Source: Rheum nobile (Eukaryota > Streptophyta > Magnoliopsida > Caryophyllales > Polygonaceae). Taken from it: a stretch of DNA of 64,000 nucleotides. The stretch spans positions 930,001 through 994,000 of the forward strand of contig WOAB01000226.1 in NCBI GenBank assembly GCA_027886185.1, written 5' to 3'. Shown here in pieces: positions 12,161 through 24,307 of the stretch. The stretch's first letter is position 1; each line of letters begins with the position of its first letter. Under the pieces are notes generated by a model. The model did not search any database and was not told the origin of the DNA. It saw nothing but the letters and a program-made list of their open reading frames with translations. A program made the translations under genes and the position numbers.

Positions 12161-13489
12161 GAAACTCATCATCCAAGAAGCCCATGAAGGACGCTGTCAT
12201 TTTGGGGTTACCAAGACGTTAGCTGCTCTTCGCGAGCATTTCTTTTGGCCGTGCATGACCACCCAAGTGACGCGCTATTGCACTAGTTGTGTCACGTGTC
12301 AACGCGCAAAATCTACCTCCCATCCCTATGGTCTCTACACGCCTCTGCCCATCCCATTAGGCCCTTGGGAAGATTTGTCCATGGACTTCATCACAGGTTT
12401 GCCTCTTTCTCGTAAGGGTAAAGATTCCATCTTTGTAGTTGTGGACCGATTTTCAAAAATGGCCCATTTTATCGCGTGTAAGACCACACACACTGCTAGT
12501 GAGATCGCCGCGTTGTTCTTTGACAACGTGGTCCGTTTACATGGGATACCAAGGCCTGTCGTGAGTGATCGTGATACCAAATTTGTAGGCCTTTTCTGGA
12601 GAACCCTTTGGGGAAAATTGGGTACCAAACTCTTGTTTTCCACTAGTTATCATCCACAAACAGATGGCCAAACTGAGATAACCAATAGAACCCTAGGAGC
12701 CCTCCTTAGGACCATGCTCAAATCCAACCCAAAGCGTTGGGAAGACTTAGTAGCAATTGTTGAGTTTTCTTACAACAAGTCCAGGCACTCCACGACAAAG
12801 CTTACACCGTTTGAGGTCGTCTATGAGAGGAACCCCCTGACTCCGTTGGACATGCTTCCGCGGACTCTGAAGGATATTGAGTACCCTAGCGCGGCCAACC
12901 GTACCGCGATGATCCAGGAATTACATCAACGAACCCGGGACCAACTCGAACGGCGCGCTGATCAATATGCCACCCAGCACAACCGTGGCCGACGCCGCGT
13001 TATATTTGCCCCAGGGGACTTGGTATGGGTGCATCTTCGCAAATGCCGTTTTCCAGCAAAGCACAAATCAAAACTGGCTCAACGCGGTGATGGCCCTTTT
13101 CGGGTTGTGAAGGCCATTGGTGACAAAGCCTACGAGATCGAGCTTCCTCCAGACTACAGTGTCCACGCGACCTTCAACGTCGCCGACTTGGAACCATATG
13201 TGGAGCCCAGATTCGATGATGGTGAAGCGGGGACGCTTCACAACCAAGTGGGGGAGGGTGATGCGCCCCTGCCCACCATGACTGCTACAAAAGAAGAGCA
13301 AGCTATGAGCATTCGCTCAGAAGGACCAATAACGCGATCGCGTGCCAAAGCAATCGCCAATGCGACACAATCCATGGTTGTCCGCGTTGTTGCAAGCCAA
13401 GGAGCGCAAGAGACCGCGTTCTCCCTCACATGCCTTCAATCCAATCAAGAGAATGCGTTCTCCGTTAAGATTCTCTCAACCATCAGTTG
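12161..13489 (+). CDS. E1 integrase and C-terminal tail reading into the 3' LTR
   Basis: An open frame of about 440 codons holds the integrase HHCC zinc finger (HEGRCHFG ... CTSCVTC, about 12180-12305), the DDE core (DFITGLP, VSDRDTKF, TDGQTE) and the basic C-terminal domain with GDGPFRV (about 13085-13105). The frame continues without a stop into the 3' LTR from 13259 and ends at 13489. There is no chromodomain. It lacks its own start because the RNase H deletion put it out of frame with upstream pol, so it is an orphan fragment. Confidence 0.82.
13246..13258 (+). other. E1 polypurine tract
   Basis: The purine-rich run AAGTGGGGGAGGG directly precedes the 3' LTR start TGATGCG at 13259. It is the expected primer site for plus-strand DNA synthesis and lies inside the pol reading frame. 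Confidence 0.75.
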
Positions 13490-13755
13490 AACGCAATCTA
13501 TGTTATTGTTTTGGAATTTCTGAACATTGTTATTTAAGTTATTTTTTTTTGGGGCGTGCGTTCCACACGTGTCGTGTGGGCCTGCCTATTAAGCGAGTCT
13601 CGGCCCATCCGAGTCCCGCTATCTCTTATAAAAGGTCAACTCGACCTTCTGTACTAGGTTACACATCATTTTAATCTAAGATTACTTGTCGAGAGCTTTT
13701 GCCTCCATTCTCTTAGATCTGTGTCACCCCAAACTTTGTCTTCTCATCTCTTTCA
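13259..13755 (+). repeat. E1 3' LTR, first part (continues at 52563-52800)
   Basis: It matches 4129-4626 of the 5' LTR, with the pol frame crossing into it. E2 is inserted after TTTCA at 13751-13755. The remainder resumes at 52563 after the second TTTCA (52558-52562) and ends CGCATCA at 52800. Confidence 0.88.
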
Positions 13756-14447
13756 TGTAATACCCCCAAATAACCTCTTGAAAGTATTACCGCCAGTGAT
13801 CTCAGACGTACTATCCGATGTCACCAAAAGCTTTTCTAGTTGATATAAATCATTAAACCACAGTTATGATACAACATATCATAACTTCCATTAAAACCAA
13901 GTCTCGGAATTACAGCATAATTCCAAAAACATCAAAATACATTATCAGAATTATTACAGCGGAAGTCTTAAATACAAAACATAGTTAACACAGCAGAAGT
14001 CTTAAAATAACAACAAAAACATCGTTTGCCTTTACAGTCGTTCTAGCCTTCTCAGATCCGCAATTTATCTGATGTGCCGAATCGAACGGATGACACCAGC
14101 CAACCATGCAGAGAACAATTGCGGTTGGTTAGTCTAATGAAAGACCAAGCAAGGGGTACAAAGCAGAGTGGTTCGAGTAGTCGTATTAGGTTAGACTCAT
14201 CGTCTCTCGAATAACAACCGATCACGATAGTCAACCACCATACTTCTACTGAATTATATGAAAAGACATGATCAAGAGAAGATTCTGGAAGACCAAGTCT
14301 TCCATCAATCAATCCCAAAAGAAGACTCCAACGAATTGAGTCTTATCGGAAATATGACAAATGTTGGGGAACTTAATTAATCACAGAATCACAGTATCGC
14401 ATACGAGCGATTTAAAAGTTAAGATGAGTTTTCCTAGTTGCACTATT
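13756..14447 (-). repeat. E2 left (3') LTR, outer part
   Basis: It matches 34713-35395 of the right LTR. It contains the block also found in solo LTR E7 (TTATTCGAGA..., on the reverse strand) and the inverted-repeat remnant near 14129. E3 is inserted after ACTAT (14443-14447). Confidence 0.85.
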
Positions 14448-15129
14448 GTTGGGCCCAACATCTCCCTTGGAAGTCAGATCGGGCGAGATAAGCCCAAGCC
14501 CAAGACGAGTCGGAAGAACAGGGGGAAAATGTAGAGGAGTCGTCGAAGCCTCCCCAGTCGAACGCTGCCCGACAAATCACGAAGATCTCGCGGAGCATTA
14601 ATATGCTAGGATGGAGCAACGGCCACAACATTCAAGCACCACAATAATGGCAGAAATTAAGTACAGAATCCCAGCAATCACTCCTGGCATTGAAGACAAG
14701 ATCTGGCAAGATCACAAGGAAACGGTCAGAAGAAAAGACACTTACCATATTTGGATTCGAAAGAGATAAGAGGGGAAAGAGAGCTGGAAAGAGGGGGATA
14801 TAGCATGCTCTCACGCATAATTAACTCGAAAAATACACACGCATAAGCAAGAGATCTTCACCACTCACCCCATTGAGAAACACCGCTCTACGCCCACTGA
14901 TCAAACATCGTTATCTCCGGTCGAATCCAGTCTGACCTACTCCCCTCTAAGGATAAGTTGTAATCCGAATTAATTCGATTGTCAACACGTTAATAAAACT
15001 ATCTCGCTACTTCATATTTGCTTTTTATTTGTTGATTGTCTACTTGGTTTGGATTGATTTTTGTTACCCGATCGACTTGTTACCCCGTCTAAGGCGATTC
15101 AGGTCGTCCGATCTTTTCGCCCCAAAACA
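14448..15129 (+). repeat. E3 5' LTR
   Basis: 682 bp, TG...CA, beginning with the palindromic TTGGGCCCAA. It is nearly identical to 26509-27185. One visible difference is a short duplication (AAGCCCAAGCCCAAG) near 14495. Confidence 0.9.
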
Positions 15130-15131
15130 AT

Positions 15132-15150
15132 TTGGCGCCCACCGTGGGGC
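15132..15150 (+). other. E3 primer-binding site
   Basis: The sequence TTGGCGCCCACCGTGGGGC lies two bases after the LTR. This motif is a common 5'-LTR neighbour in plant Tat-type Gypsy elements. The exact primer tRNA was not determined. Confidence 0.6.
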
Positions 15151-16740
15151 AACTTGCCGATCACCCTCCTGAAACCTTCCAAACCATGACTATCGACCCA
15201 CCTACCAACACTGAAGAACCACGTCTCGAAGACGATACTCAAGCTCCAGGAAACACGGCCGAAAATCCTACTCCAACCCAATTCCAAGAGCTTTCCCAGA
15301 AAATGACCGCCCTCCAAGAGGAACTAGCCCAGCAACGCCAAAAGACCGAAACCTTAGCCACCATGTCGACCCAATCTGAGGCCGAGATCGCGCCACTAAC
15401 CCGTGAAAACGAGTCTCTTAAGTCGCATGTACAATCAATGGCCTCAGGGTCTAGGAACATGCCTATCCACAGCAGCGTCCGAACGCGCCTCGACATGGAT
15501 AGCATCGAGCCGACACCTCCGAACATACGACGGCTCGGAAACACAGAGGGTACATCTTGAACTCCTTTTGCTAATCCGTTTTTTACTAATAATATCGCTT
15601 TTTCCACACCGATCGGGTCGGTAGGGGCCCGAATCGACGAACCGCAGGTTACCAATCCGCCAAACATCCTAGCTCTTGTCCAGCAGACACTCGACCGATA
15701 CATGAAGACGATCGACGATCGCTTCACTAGGCTTCCGGGAGTCCCACAACCAATCGAGAAGGAAGCGTCCGGCGGATTCGAAGAATCTCCGTTCGCCGAA
15801 GAAATCGCTAAGGTCGAGATCCCCAAGAAGTTTCATCTCCCCAATATGGCGACATTCGACGGCACTGGCGACCCAGATGACCATATCTCTCTCTATAAAC
15901 AAAAACGAATGGTTGCATCCGTTTCAAGGGAGAGCCGCGAGGCAGTCATGTGTAAAAGCTTTGGCACGACCCTCGTGGGTCCCGCACTAACTTGGTTTAT
16001 GCATTTGCCTCAGGGAATGATTGCATCATTTGCGGATCTGGTCAACTCTTTCAAGAGTCAGTTCGCCAGCAGTCGGAAGCTCGAAAGACAATCGAGTGAC
16101 CTCTACCGAGTCACACAAAGGTATAACGAACCTCTCCGAAATTACCTCAATAGGTACAATAAAGAGAAAGTGGCGATCCCCCATTGCGACGTCACCACCT
16201 CCATCGAAGCCTTCCGACAAGGTCTAGTCAAAGACAACAATCTCTACAACGAGATCACCAAGTACCCGTGTAGAAGTTTCAAAGATGTCCATGCCAAGAC
16301 CATGGCCGAGGTAAGATCGGAAGAGGACCGTGAGTCGCGGAAAGCCTCACACGGACCCGATCCATCCGATCGTAAAAACCTCTCCGACAACCGTCGAGAC
16401 AGACGTCATCATCTCTATTCTCGTAATCGAAATGAGCCGAACCAGGTAAACTCTTTCCAACACAGATCGCAGGATTGGAGAGACGGCCCAACATTGCCTC
16501 CTAGGGTCCAATCTTATAACTTCAATGTTTCCATGCCGGAGCTCGTCAAGAGTTTCGACAAATATGGGAAAGAGGTAAGATGGCCCCGAAAGAGCGACCG
16601 ACCAGACGTCAAGAAAACATGAGCCGATGGTGTGAATTCCACGACGACCACGGTCATTCGATCGACGAGTGCATCGCCCTGCGAAAGGAGGTCGCTAGAA
16701 TACTCGCGCAGGGGCTCCTACGCGACGTAATCTCAGAGTG
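15132..16740 (+). pseudogene. E3 gag (Tat-type), broken
   Basis: An N-terminal frame (about 15187-15560) encodes a Gln/Glu-rich coiled-coil stretch (SQKMTALQEELAQQ). After a break, 15702-16622 encodes the Gag core: KFHLPNMATFDGTGDP, the WFMHLPQG block and SFKSQFASSRK. The zinc-knuckle-like segment CEFHDDHGHSIDEC lies at about 16630-16670 in another frame. A stop at 15558 and a frameshift near 16610 separate the pieces. Gag packages element RNA into particles; this copy cannot make an intact protein. Confidence 0.8.
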
Positions 16741-16753
16741 AGCAAAAGCCACC

Positions 16754-17434
16754 ATGGAACGACGAGATCACGTAAAGCAAAACAAACCCCCATCTCCTGT
16801 CCATACAAAAGTCGTCAATACTATTTCAGGTGGTTCGGACATATGTGGAAACACATACTCCACGGCTAAGCGGCATGCAAAGGAAAGCAAGAGCGATAGA
16901 CCCGAGGCGTCAAAACTCAAGCCAAGAAAGGTCACCGACCTTCCGACGGTCACATTCGACGAGTCCGACTCCGACGGATCAGAAAGTCATCACGACGGTC
17001 TGGTAATCTCTTTGTCCATTGGGAATTGCTTAATACGAAGAGTACTAATTGATACAGGGAGTTCGACCAATCTTCTAACCCTCGACGCCCTTAAAGAAAT
17101 GGGTCTGACTGAAAATGACCTAGTCAAAAAGTCGACTCCATTGGTCGGGTTCAACGGTGAGGTTAAGCATACGACTGGCGAAATCGTCCTAACAACATAC
17201 GCTGGAGGAATCAACCAACAGGTGAAATTCTTAGTCCTAGATTGTCCGTCTCCCTATAATTGTATTCTTGGCAGGCCATGGATTCACGCAATGAAGGCGG
17301 TACCCTCGATGTATCATCAAGTCATCAAGTTCCCCACTGAGTGGGGAGTCCAAGAAATCAAAGGAGATCAAAGGACCGCTAAGGAGTGCTACGTCGCCTC
17401 TATGAAAAGCATCGTCGAACACAAGACCGCATAG
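16754..17434 (+). CDS. E3 aspartic protease region
   Basis: A 226-codon frame with the retroviral-type protease active site LIDTGSSTNLL (about 17045-17080) and the downstream block CILGRPWIHAM (about 17262-17295) typical of plant Gypsy proteases. The catalytic Asp is present. It is separated from gag and RT by stops and frame changes (17434; about 17600). Its role is to cleave the element polyprotein. Confidence 0.8.
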   Translation: MERRDHVKQNKPPSPVHTKVVNTISGGSDICGNTYSTAKRHAKESKSDRPEASKLKPRKVTDLPTVTFDESDSDGSESHHDGLVISLSIGNCLIRRVLIDTGSSTNLLTLDALKEMGLTENDLVKKSTPLVGFNGEVKHTTGEIVLTTYAGGINQQVKFLVLDCPSPYNCILGRPWIHAMKAVPSMYHQVIKFPTEWGVQEIKGDQRTAKECYVASMKSIVEHKTA

Positions 17435-17621
17435 CAACCACAGAGCGGCGAAGGACCTAGTCGGTACGTCGAACCAGAAATGGAAAAACTCGACGAGATC
17501 GTACTAGATCCTTCAAAGCCAAACCAAATGGTAAGGGTCGGACTCGGACGACTCGACCAGACGACAACTCCTCGATTTTCTCAAGACCAATGCCGACTGT
17601 TTCGCATGGTCGCATGAGGAC

Positions 17622-18209
17622 ATGGTCGGAATATTTCCAAGCATTATTACTCATAAATTAAATATAGATCCATCTCATCCCCCTGTCAAGCAAAAATGCA
17701 GGAAGTTCGCCCCCGAGCGGAACAAGGTAGTCGACGACGAAGTCAAAAGCTTATTAGAAACAGGGAAGATAAGGGAAGTCCACTACCCCGAGTGGTTGGC
17801 CAACGTGGTCATAGTCCAGAAGAAGAACGGCAAGTGGAGAGTGTGCATCGACTTCACAAATCTCAACAAGGCTTGTCCTAAAGACTCGTTTCCACTACCC
17901 CACATCGACGCCATGGTCGACGCTACAGCAGGACACGAAATGCTTACCTTCATGGACGCTTTCAGTGGCTACAACCAAATCCTCATGGAACCAGAAGACC
18001 AAGAAAAAACAGCGTTCGTCACTAGCCAAGGTATCTATTGTTACAAAGTGATGCCATTTGGTCTAAAAAATGCAGGGGCTACGTATCAACGACTAGTCAA
18101 CAAAATGTTCAAAGACCAGATTGGGGACACGATGGAAGTCTACATAGACGATATGTTGGTCAAGTCAAAAAAGAAAGAAGATCATATAGACCACCTTCGC
18201 GACAGCTTC
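17622..18209 (+). pseudogene. E3 reverse transcriptase, first part (split by E4)
   Basis: Encodes RT with VQKKNGKWRVCIDF, the YCYKVMPFGLKNA block and the catalytic motif YIDDMLVKS (about 18142-18168). The reading frame is cut at 18209 by solo LTR E4 and continues at 20937, where EVLKRYNVKLNPTKC follows. The Asp pair of the active site is intact. Confidence 0.85.
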
Positions 18210-20931
18210 TGTGATACCCCGTAATTCTGTAAGGATTATTTTGGGAATTTATGGAATTTCCCGAACACCCGTTTAGTACGTCGGATTTAATTCTGAGAGC
18301 TTAAGACATTCTGTAATGTGCTCTGTATTTGTAATATTTTTCTCAGTGAAATAATATACAGTCGACATGTTTTGGAAGTTCGTACTCGTTCGTGTACGAC
18401 TTTTGTTAACGCGGATTAAGATTGGTACAAGTTTATTGCCCAAGAATTGTTATCTAATGGACAATAGTACAAGATTCTTTATCCAAAGGTTTTTGTCCAA
18501 TAGCCATTGTCCAAGGGGCAAAAGGGTTTGGATATTGTCCAAGAGGCAAGGAACCCTAATTTCTTCTATAAATAGAGGTGTTGGGTGAGGGTGCGAAAGA
18601 CGCGGAAGCGCTCTCAAATTCTCGACTCTCAAAAACGCTCTCAAAGAAAACGCTCTCTCCGGGAAGGCTCGTGGATCATTGGAGGCTCGTTTGGTGTCGT
18701 TTCCGGTGGCCAAGTGAAGCCTTGGAGACCCTCGGACGCCTAGAAGCAAAGCAAGGCGAAAGACGAGCCAAATCGAGCATCGCGGGTAAGATTTTCCCTC
18801 GTATTTTCAGTTTCTGTTCAGCGACGGCGACCGCCGCCAGGGAGACGGCGATCGCCGCCAGGGAGACGGCGACCGCCGCCAGGAATGGCGCCCGCCGTGG
18901 TGAACGGCGACCGTCGTGATGAAGGAGGCCAGCCGCCGTGGTGATGCGGCGATCGCCGGAGAAGGGAGGCCGTGGAGCGGCTCCCGCCGTGGTTGAGCGG
19001 TGCCCGCCGTGGTGGAGCGGCGCCCGCCGGAATTGTTACGGCGCCCGCCGGTGAGGTGGTTGTGGCCGGGAGTTGTCGTTGGCTTCCGAGACCTTCGTTC
19101 GGTTTCGTTTACGTCGATTCCTTTCGTCCTTTCGTAGTATCGGTATTGTTTGTCGAATCTAACTTAGGGTTTCTTTGTGGGCCGATTCGAAGGAATCTGT
19201 GTGCCAGATCTGTTCCTGTGTCGAGCCCGGAATCCCATCGTCGTTAGGCTTCGTTCAAACTCTGCGAATTCAGGCAAGTGGCGGTTCGCTCTTGCTTAAT
19301 CATTCCATGTTTCATTAATTATCAATTATTTAATTGTTAATTAAATTGAAGTGAACTGTTGTTTTGGCTTGGGAACTAATTTCATAAATAAACGTGATTA
19401 AAGTAATGTTATAATAGGTTGTATATCTGTTAGAACAACGCTATTATTTGTGATAATTACCATGATGGTATTGTTGTGAAATTAATCTAAATGCTAGAAT
19501 AGCATGTGGGATAATAGGAAAACTAATCCAAGTAAGGATTAGCCATTTCTATTATCTCTATGTTTAAGTTGATTGCCTGGATGGCTTTAATGTGATTAAT
19601 TACTGTGTTAGACTGTTTAGTTAACACGAGTGTTCGTACGAACGCTAATCCAAGTAAGGGTTAGTCGTTTCGTTATAACTTAATGTTCGTAGGAACGCTA
19701 ATCCAAGTAAGGATTTGTCGTTTCTTTAAATCATAATACTCCTCGGATTAATTTCCGGATAATAATTTAAGGGTCATGACCTATGCTTCTTATCCACTGT
19801 TAAGGATTTGAAGTGTTTAAGCGCCTTGCAAGCGCCATTGGATGAGCATAATTACAGTCCTGTGTATTAAGCACTTAGCTAGTGCAATTGGGGTAGACGT
19901 AACTGTCACCCTGTAAATTAAAGTGTAAGCACTGTGGCCGTGCAATCTGGGTGAACGTAAGATCACCCTGTGTAATAATAACTCCGTTGTTCTCGAAATA
20001 ATGTTAAGTCTCGTGTGTGTGTTTGTGTGTTGTGTTAATTTGGGTCGACATGATTGTCACCCTGAGATTTAAGTTGTGTGCCGCTCTTAATAACATTAAC
20101 GTGTTCCAGTAAAGTGTGTTTTGTAATTAAATAAGATATGTGCCCGAGCGCACATAATTAATAAACCTTCGACGAGTAGTGCAACTAAGTTATAGTGCAG
20201 CTAGGAAAACTCGTCTCGACTTTGATCATAGTACGTTCTCTTTCCAATCTGGATTCGCTGTAGGCGATGAGGTTGGTTGTGAACTGAAGCATCTCAGTCA
20301 ACTTTTAAATCATTTGTGTGTGTAACTTTAATGTTCTCTAGCAGTTGTCATAATTTCCTATAAGACTCAATTCCTTTGGAGTCTTCTCTTCAGTGCATAT
20401 CTAATTGTTGTTATTCCGTGAAAGTATCGGGTTATATATCGTTCCTTCGGTTATTATTCGAGGGACAATGATAGTAAACGGTCACGATCACTCGAACCAC
20501 TCTGCTTTGTACCCTTGCTAGTCTATTCAGTAGACTAACCCGCTGTATTTTTGTTATCTGCATCGTCATGGTTGGTGCCGTCCGTCCGTTTCGGCACATC
20601 AAGAGTTGATTCCTGGAGTTTAAGTAACTTATTGAAGGATAAGAAGCTTGCAGACGAAGATTTAAAAGTCAATGTTTTGATCTGTTAAGTGTTTTAAGAT
20701 TGTTAAGGTGTTACTTCAATTTATCTTTATAATTTAGCCATGTTATAAGTTGGCTCTTTAAAGTCTTCCGCTGTGTAATTTAAAGTCTTCCGTTGTTTAA
20801 TCTTTCCATTATTATGTAATTATGTTATGTATTTAAGCTTAATTGTTCTGGAAAAGCCTGGGGTGACTTTGGACGGTAAAGTCTGAGGTCACTGGCATGT
20901 AATATCTCCGGTATAAATTGGGGGTGTTACA
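18210..20931 (+). mobile_element. E4: solo LTR of a Del-like family, inside E3 RT
   Basis: A single 2722-bp unit runs TGTGATACCCC...GGGGGTGTTACA with no internal region, flanked by GCTTC (18205-18209) and CCTTC (20932-20936, one mismatch). It shares start, end and internal blocks with E7, the E6 LTRs and the reversed E2 LTRs. A TATA box (TATAAATA) lies at 18567-18574. A GC-rich repeat field (CGGCGACCGCCGCCAGG and CGCCCGCCGTGG units) lies at about 18820-19060. The hairpin TAGTCTA...TAGACTA lies at 20519-20537. Solo LTRs arise by recombination between the two LTRs of a full element. Confidence 0.85.
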
Positions 20932-20936
20932 CCTTC

Positions 20937-21776
20937 GAGGTGCTAAAAAGGTACAACGTGAAACTGAACCCTACTAAGTGCTCCTTCGGAGTGTCGTCAG
21001 GAAAGTTCTTGGGGTACATGGTGACGCAAAGAGGAATAGAAGCCAGCCCAGAACATATCAAGGCTCTCATCAACCTTCGGTCCCCCCGATGCATCAAGGA
21101 CGTACAGAAACTTACAGGTCGGATAGCAGCCCTGAATAGATTCATCTCGAAGTCGTCCGACAAATGCAAACCCTTCCACGATGCTCTCAAGAAGAACAAA
21201 TCCTTTCAATGGACGGAAGAACACGAAGCAGCATTCCAGAACTTGAAGGAGTACCTGGCCAGTCCCATGTTATTGACCAAACCCAAAGGCGACGAGCCCT
21301 TATTTCTATATCTAGCAGTGTCAGAATCGGCCGTAAGCGCAGTACTGGTCAGAGAAGAAGACGGCAAGCAGTCACCAATATACTACGTCAGTCGGACGCT
21401 GTTACCGGCAGAAACGAGGTATTCGTCAGTTGAAAAGCTTGTACTATCACTGGTAATGGCCTCAAACAAACTCAAACCCTATTTCGAATTCCATACTATT
21501 ATTGTCCGCACTAATCATCCCATGAGAGCGATCAAGAGGAAGCCCGAGTTCACAGGACGAATGACCAAGTGGGCCATACACCTCAGCGGTTACGACATCG
21601 AGTATGAACCCAGGACGGCAATCAAGTCGCAGGCCTTAGCTGACTTTGTGGCAGATTTCAGCCCGACCCTAGAGAAAGAAGCCACAAGAGAAGCAACACA
21701 ACTGCTCGCAACAGAAGAAACATGCACAGGGAACTCCACACCGATGGTGCATCGAACGCCAGAGGATCGAGGCTAG
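20937..21776 (+). pseudogene. E3 reverse transcriptase end and first RNase H
   Basis: Continues RT after E4 with the thumb block (FGVSSGKFLGYMVTQRG), the connection region and the Gypsy-type RNase H (LYLAVSESAVSAVLV, SRTLLPAETRYSSVEKL, ALADFVADFSP). A frame change near 21745 separates it from the second RNase H. The RNase H removes the RNA template during reverse transcription. Confidence 0.82.
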
Positions 21777-23497
21777 GGGTCGTGCTGAAATCGCCACAAG
21801 GGGACAAGATAGCCCAGGCCGTAAGATGTGAGTGGGACGCAACTAACAACGAAGCTGAATATGAGGCACTTATATTCGGACTCATCCTAGCTCACGACCT
21901 AGGGGTCCGAGAGATCGAAGTCATTTGTGACTCCCTGCTGATCGTGAACCAGATACAAGGGTCGTACAGCGCCAAAGACGTCAGAATGATAGCCTACCTG
22001 GAAGTAGCTAAGAAGTTGATCGGACAGTTCCAAACATTCGACCTCAGACAGGTACCCATGGATCTTAACTCCCAAGCTGACGCACTTGCCAACCTAGGAT
22101 CCGCCTTGAACCCGAAAGAATTTCCATACATACCATTGGCACACATCATGACACCAGCCGTCCCAAGAACATCCGCCGAACCGACTATACCACTAGAAGA
22201 GCTGGTCGCCATGGAGATAGGCGACCGACCAGAGGAAGACATCGTCAACACCAATGATGATTGGATGCTATCATACATCAAGTGGTTAAAAGACGGCATC
22301 CTGCCCGATGACAAAACAGAAGCAAAAAGGCTCAAGGTACAAGCACTCTCTTTCGATATCCTAGATAACATCTTGTACAAAAGGTCTGTCACATTGATAC
22401 TCCTACGATGCCTCAAGACTCCAGAAGTCGGACGCATCTTGCAATCGCTACACGAAGGAGAATGTGGAAACCATACCGGCGGACGAAGCCTCTCGGGAAA
22501 AGCCCTGTGAAACGGGTACTACTGGCCTATGATGAACAAGGACGCGATGGAGTACACCAAGAGATGCGACGCCTGTCAGCGGCACACGCCCATCCATCAT
22601 CAACCTTCAGAGCTCCTCCATCCGACTCTGGCTCCATGTCCCTTTATGAGGTGGGGAATGAACATTGTCGGGAAGCTCCCGCCCGCGTCGGGTCAAAGAG
22701 TCTTATTCCTTGCCATGACGGATTACTTTTCTAAGTGGATCGAAGCCGAAGCCTACAGAGAGGTAAAAGATCAACACGTCATTTCATTCATAAAATGCAA
22801 TATCTTGTGCAGATTTGGCGTCCCATCAGAAATTGTGTGCGACAATGGTTCCCAATTCATTAGTCATAAGACTCGAGCCTTCTGCGACCAATGGAACATC
22901 AAGTTGGTCATGTCCACACCTCGGTATCCGCAATCCAACGGACAAGCTGAATCCAGCAACAAAATCATCATCAACAACCTCAAGAAACGCCTCACTGGGG
23001 CTAAGGGCAAATGGGCAGACGAACTCTCATTCATTCTCTGGTCCGACAGGACTACTCCAAAAAACGCGATCGGACAGTCGCCTTTCTCCCTCGTCTACGG
23101 GAGCGAGGCGGTCATCCCGGCCGAGCTACTGGTTCCGACCACCCGTTGCAACCTTCAGACAAACGAGCAAAATGATGTCGAGCTGGCACACAACCTAGAC
23201 ACAGTGGACGAGATCAGAGAAAGAGCCCGAATCAGGATGGTCAGGTTCCAACAACAGGTCGCAAGGAGTTACAACAAGAACGTCCAGATCAAGGAATTTA
23301 AAGTCGGAGATTGGGTCCTCCGGAAAGCGTTCCAGAAAACCAAGAATCCATCCGACGGAAAGCTCGCACCACAATGGGAAGGACCCTACTTAATCACCGA
23401 AGTAGTCGGACATGGAGCATATCAATTAGAAGATAAAGACGGACGACCAATCCCAAGAAGTTGGAACGCGACACATCTGAAGCTATACCATTTCTGA
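21722..23497 (+). pseudogene. E3 second (archaeal-type) RNase H and integrase
   Basis: The frame opens with an additional RNase H: Asp in LHTDGASNARGS, Glu in NNEAEYEAL and Asp in VICDSLLIVNQIQG (21730-21960). A dual RNase H with this archaeal-like domain is characteristic of Tat elements. The integrase follows with HHCC elements (ECGNHTGG, CDACQRH), DDE core (DYFSKW, VCDNGSQF, NGQAESSN) and C-terminal WEGPYLI. An in-frame TGA at 22508-22510, plausibly from CGA, is the only stop between the two domains. The protein would end at 23497. Confidence 0.82.
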
Positions 23498-24040
23498 ACC
23501 AACGAGGTAAGACATTACATAACTTCATACATCGCTTATTATCGCATACACATCTCTACTCTTTAAAAACTAGCATTCGACACTAAGTGAGGACCTCCTC
23601 CTTACAAAAACATGAGTGCAGAACATCATCGACATACACATTGGATCCAGTCATCCGCAAAAAGCGCTTACATTACATCTATACGATCGATCGGAACACG
23701 GGGAGATGAACAACACAGGCACGTCGGCACACCGCCTGCCTTATACAAAACATAAGGTAAGACACCTTATTACATTCACACAATAGAGACATATTTCTTA
23801 CCTCCCCGGCATAAAGTCATGACTAACATATACACAAACATTTACAGGCCTTCTTTAAACACATACATATGGCGAGCCCCACTCGACGGAGCACACGGGC
23901 GAAACCGACATACAAAACACAAAGCGTCATCGACAATTTCCTTGAAAGTCTGACGACATGTACGAAACGAACGAACATACAATCTCATGTATACGAACAG
24001 ATTGCATCAAATAAAAGTACGAACATTTTTATACAAACAC
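23498..24040 (+). other. E3 spacer after integrase
   Basis: About 540 bp of AT-rich, CG-containing sequence with many ACATACA-type words. A small open frame at 23869-24057 has no recognisable domain. No feature is called. Confidence 0.5.
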
Positions 24041-24250
24041 GCGACTCGCGATGGTAGACGGGTCGCCAAAACACATTGTTTGCCTACGCACACGTAGGAC
24101 TTCAGAAATATCTGTCAAAAACACTCTGTGACCCGCGATGGTAGACGGGTCGCCAAAACACATTGTTTGCCTACGCACACGTAGGACTTCAGAAATATCT
24201 GTCAAAAACACTCTGCGACCCGCGATGGTAGACGGGTCGCCAAAACACAT
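24041..24250. repeat. 87-bp tandem repeat with a hairpin core in E3
   Basis: About 2.4 copies of an 87-bp unit; the marker ATGGTAGACGGG recurs at 24051, 24138 and 24225. Each unit starts with GCGACCCGCG...GACGGGTCGCC, which can fold into a stem with the arms GCGACCCG and CGGGTCGC. A second half-unit contains CTACGCACACGTAGG, also an inverted repeat. Confidence 0.85.
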
Positions 24251-24307
24251 AAATCCAAACCCACACACAGGTGGGGCAACGAATCAGACTATATAAGAAA
24301 AAATAGA

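Noticed and set aside
24041..24250. CRISPR-like array
   Set aside because: The repeats are contiguous 87-bp tandem units without unique spacers, inside a plant retrotransposon.
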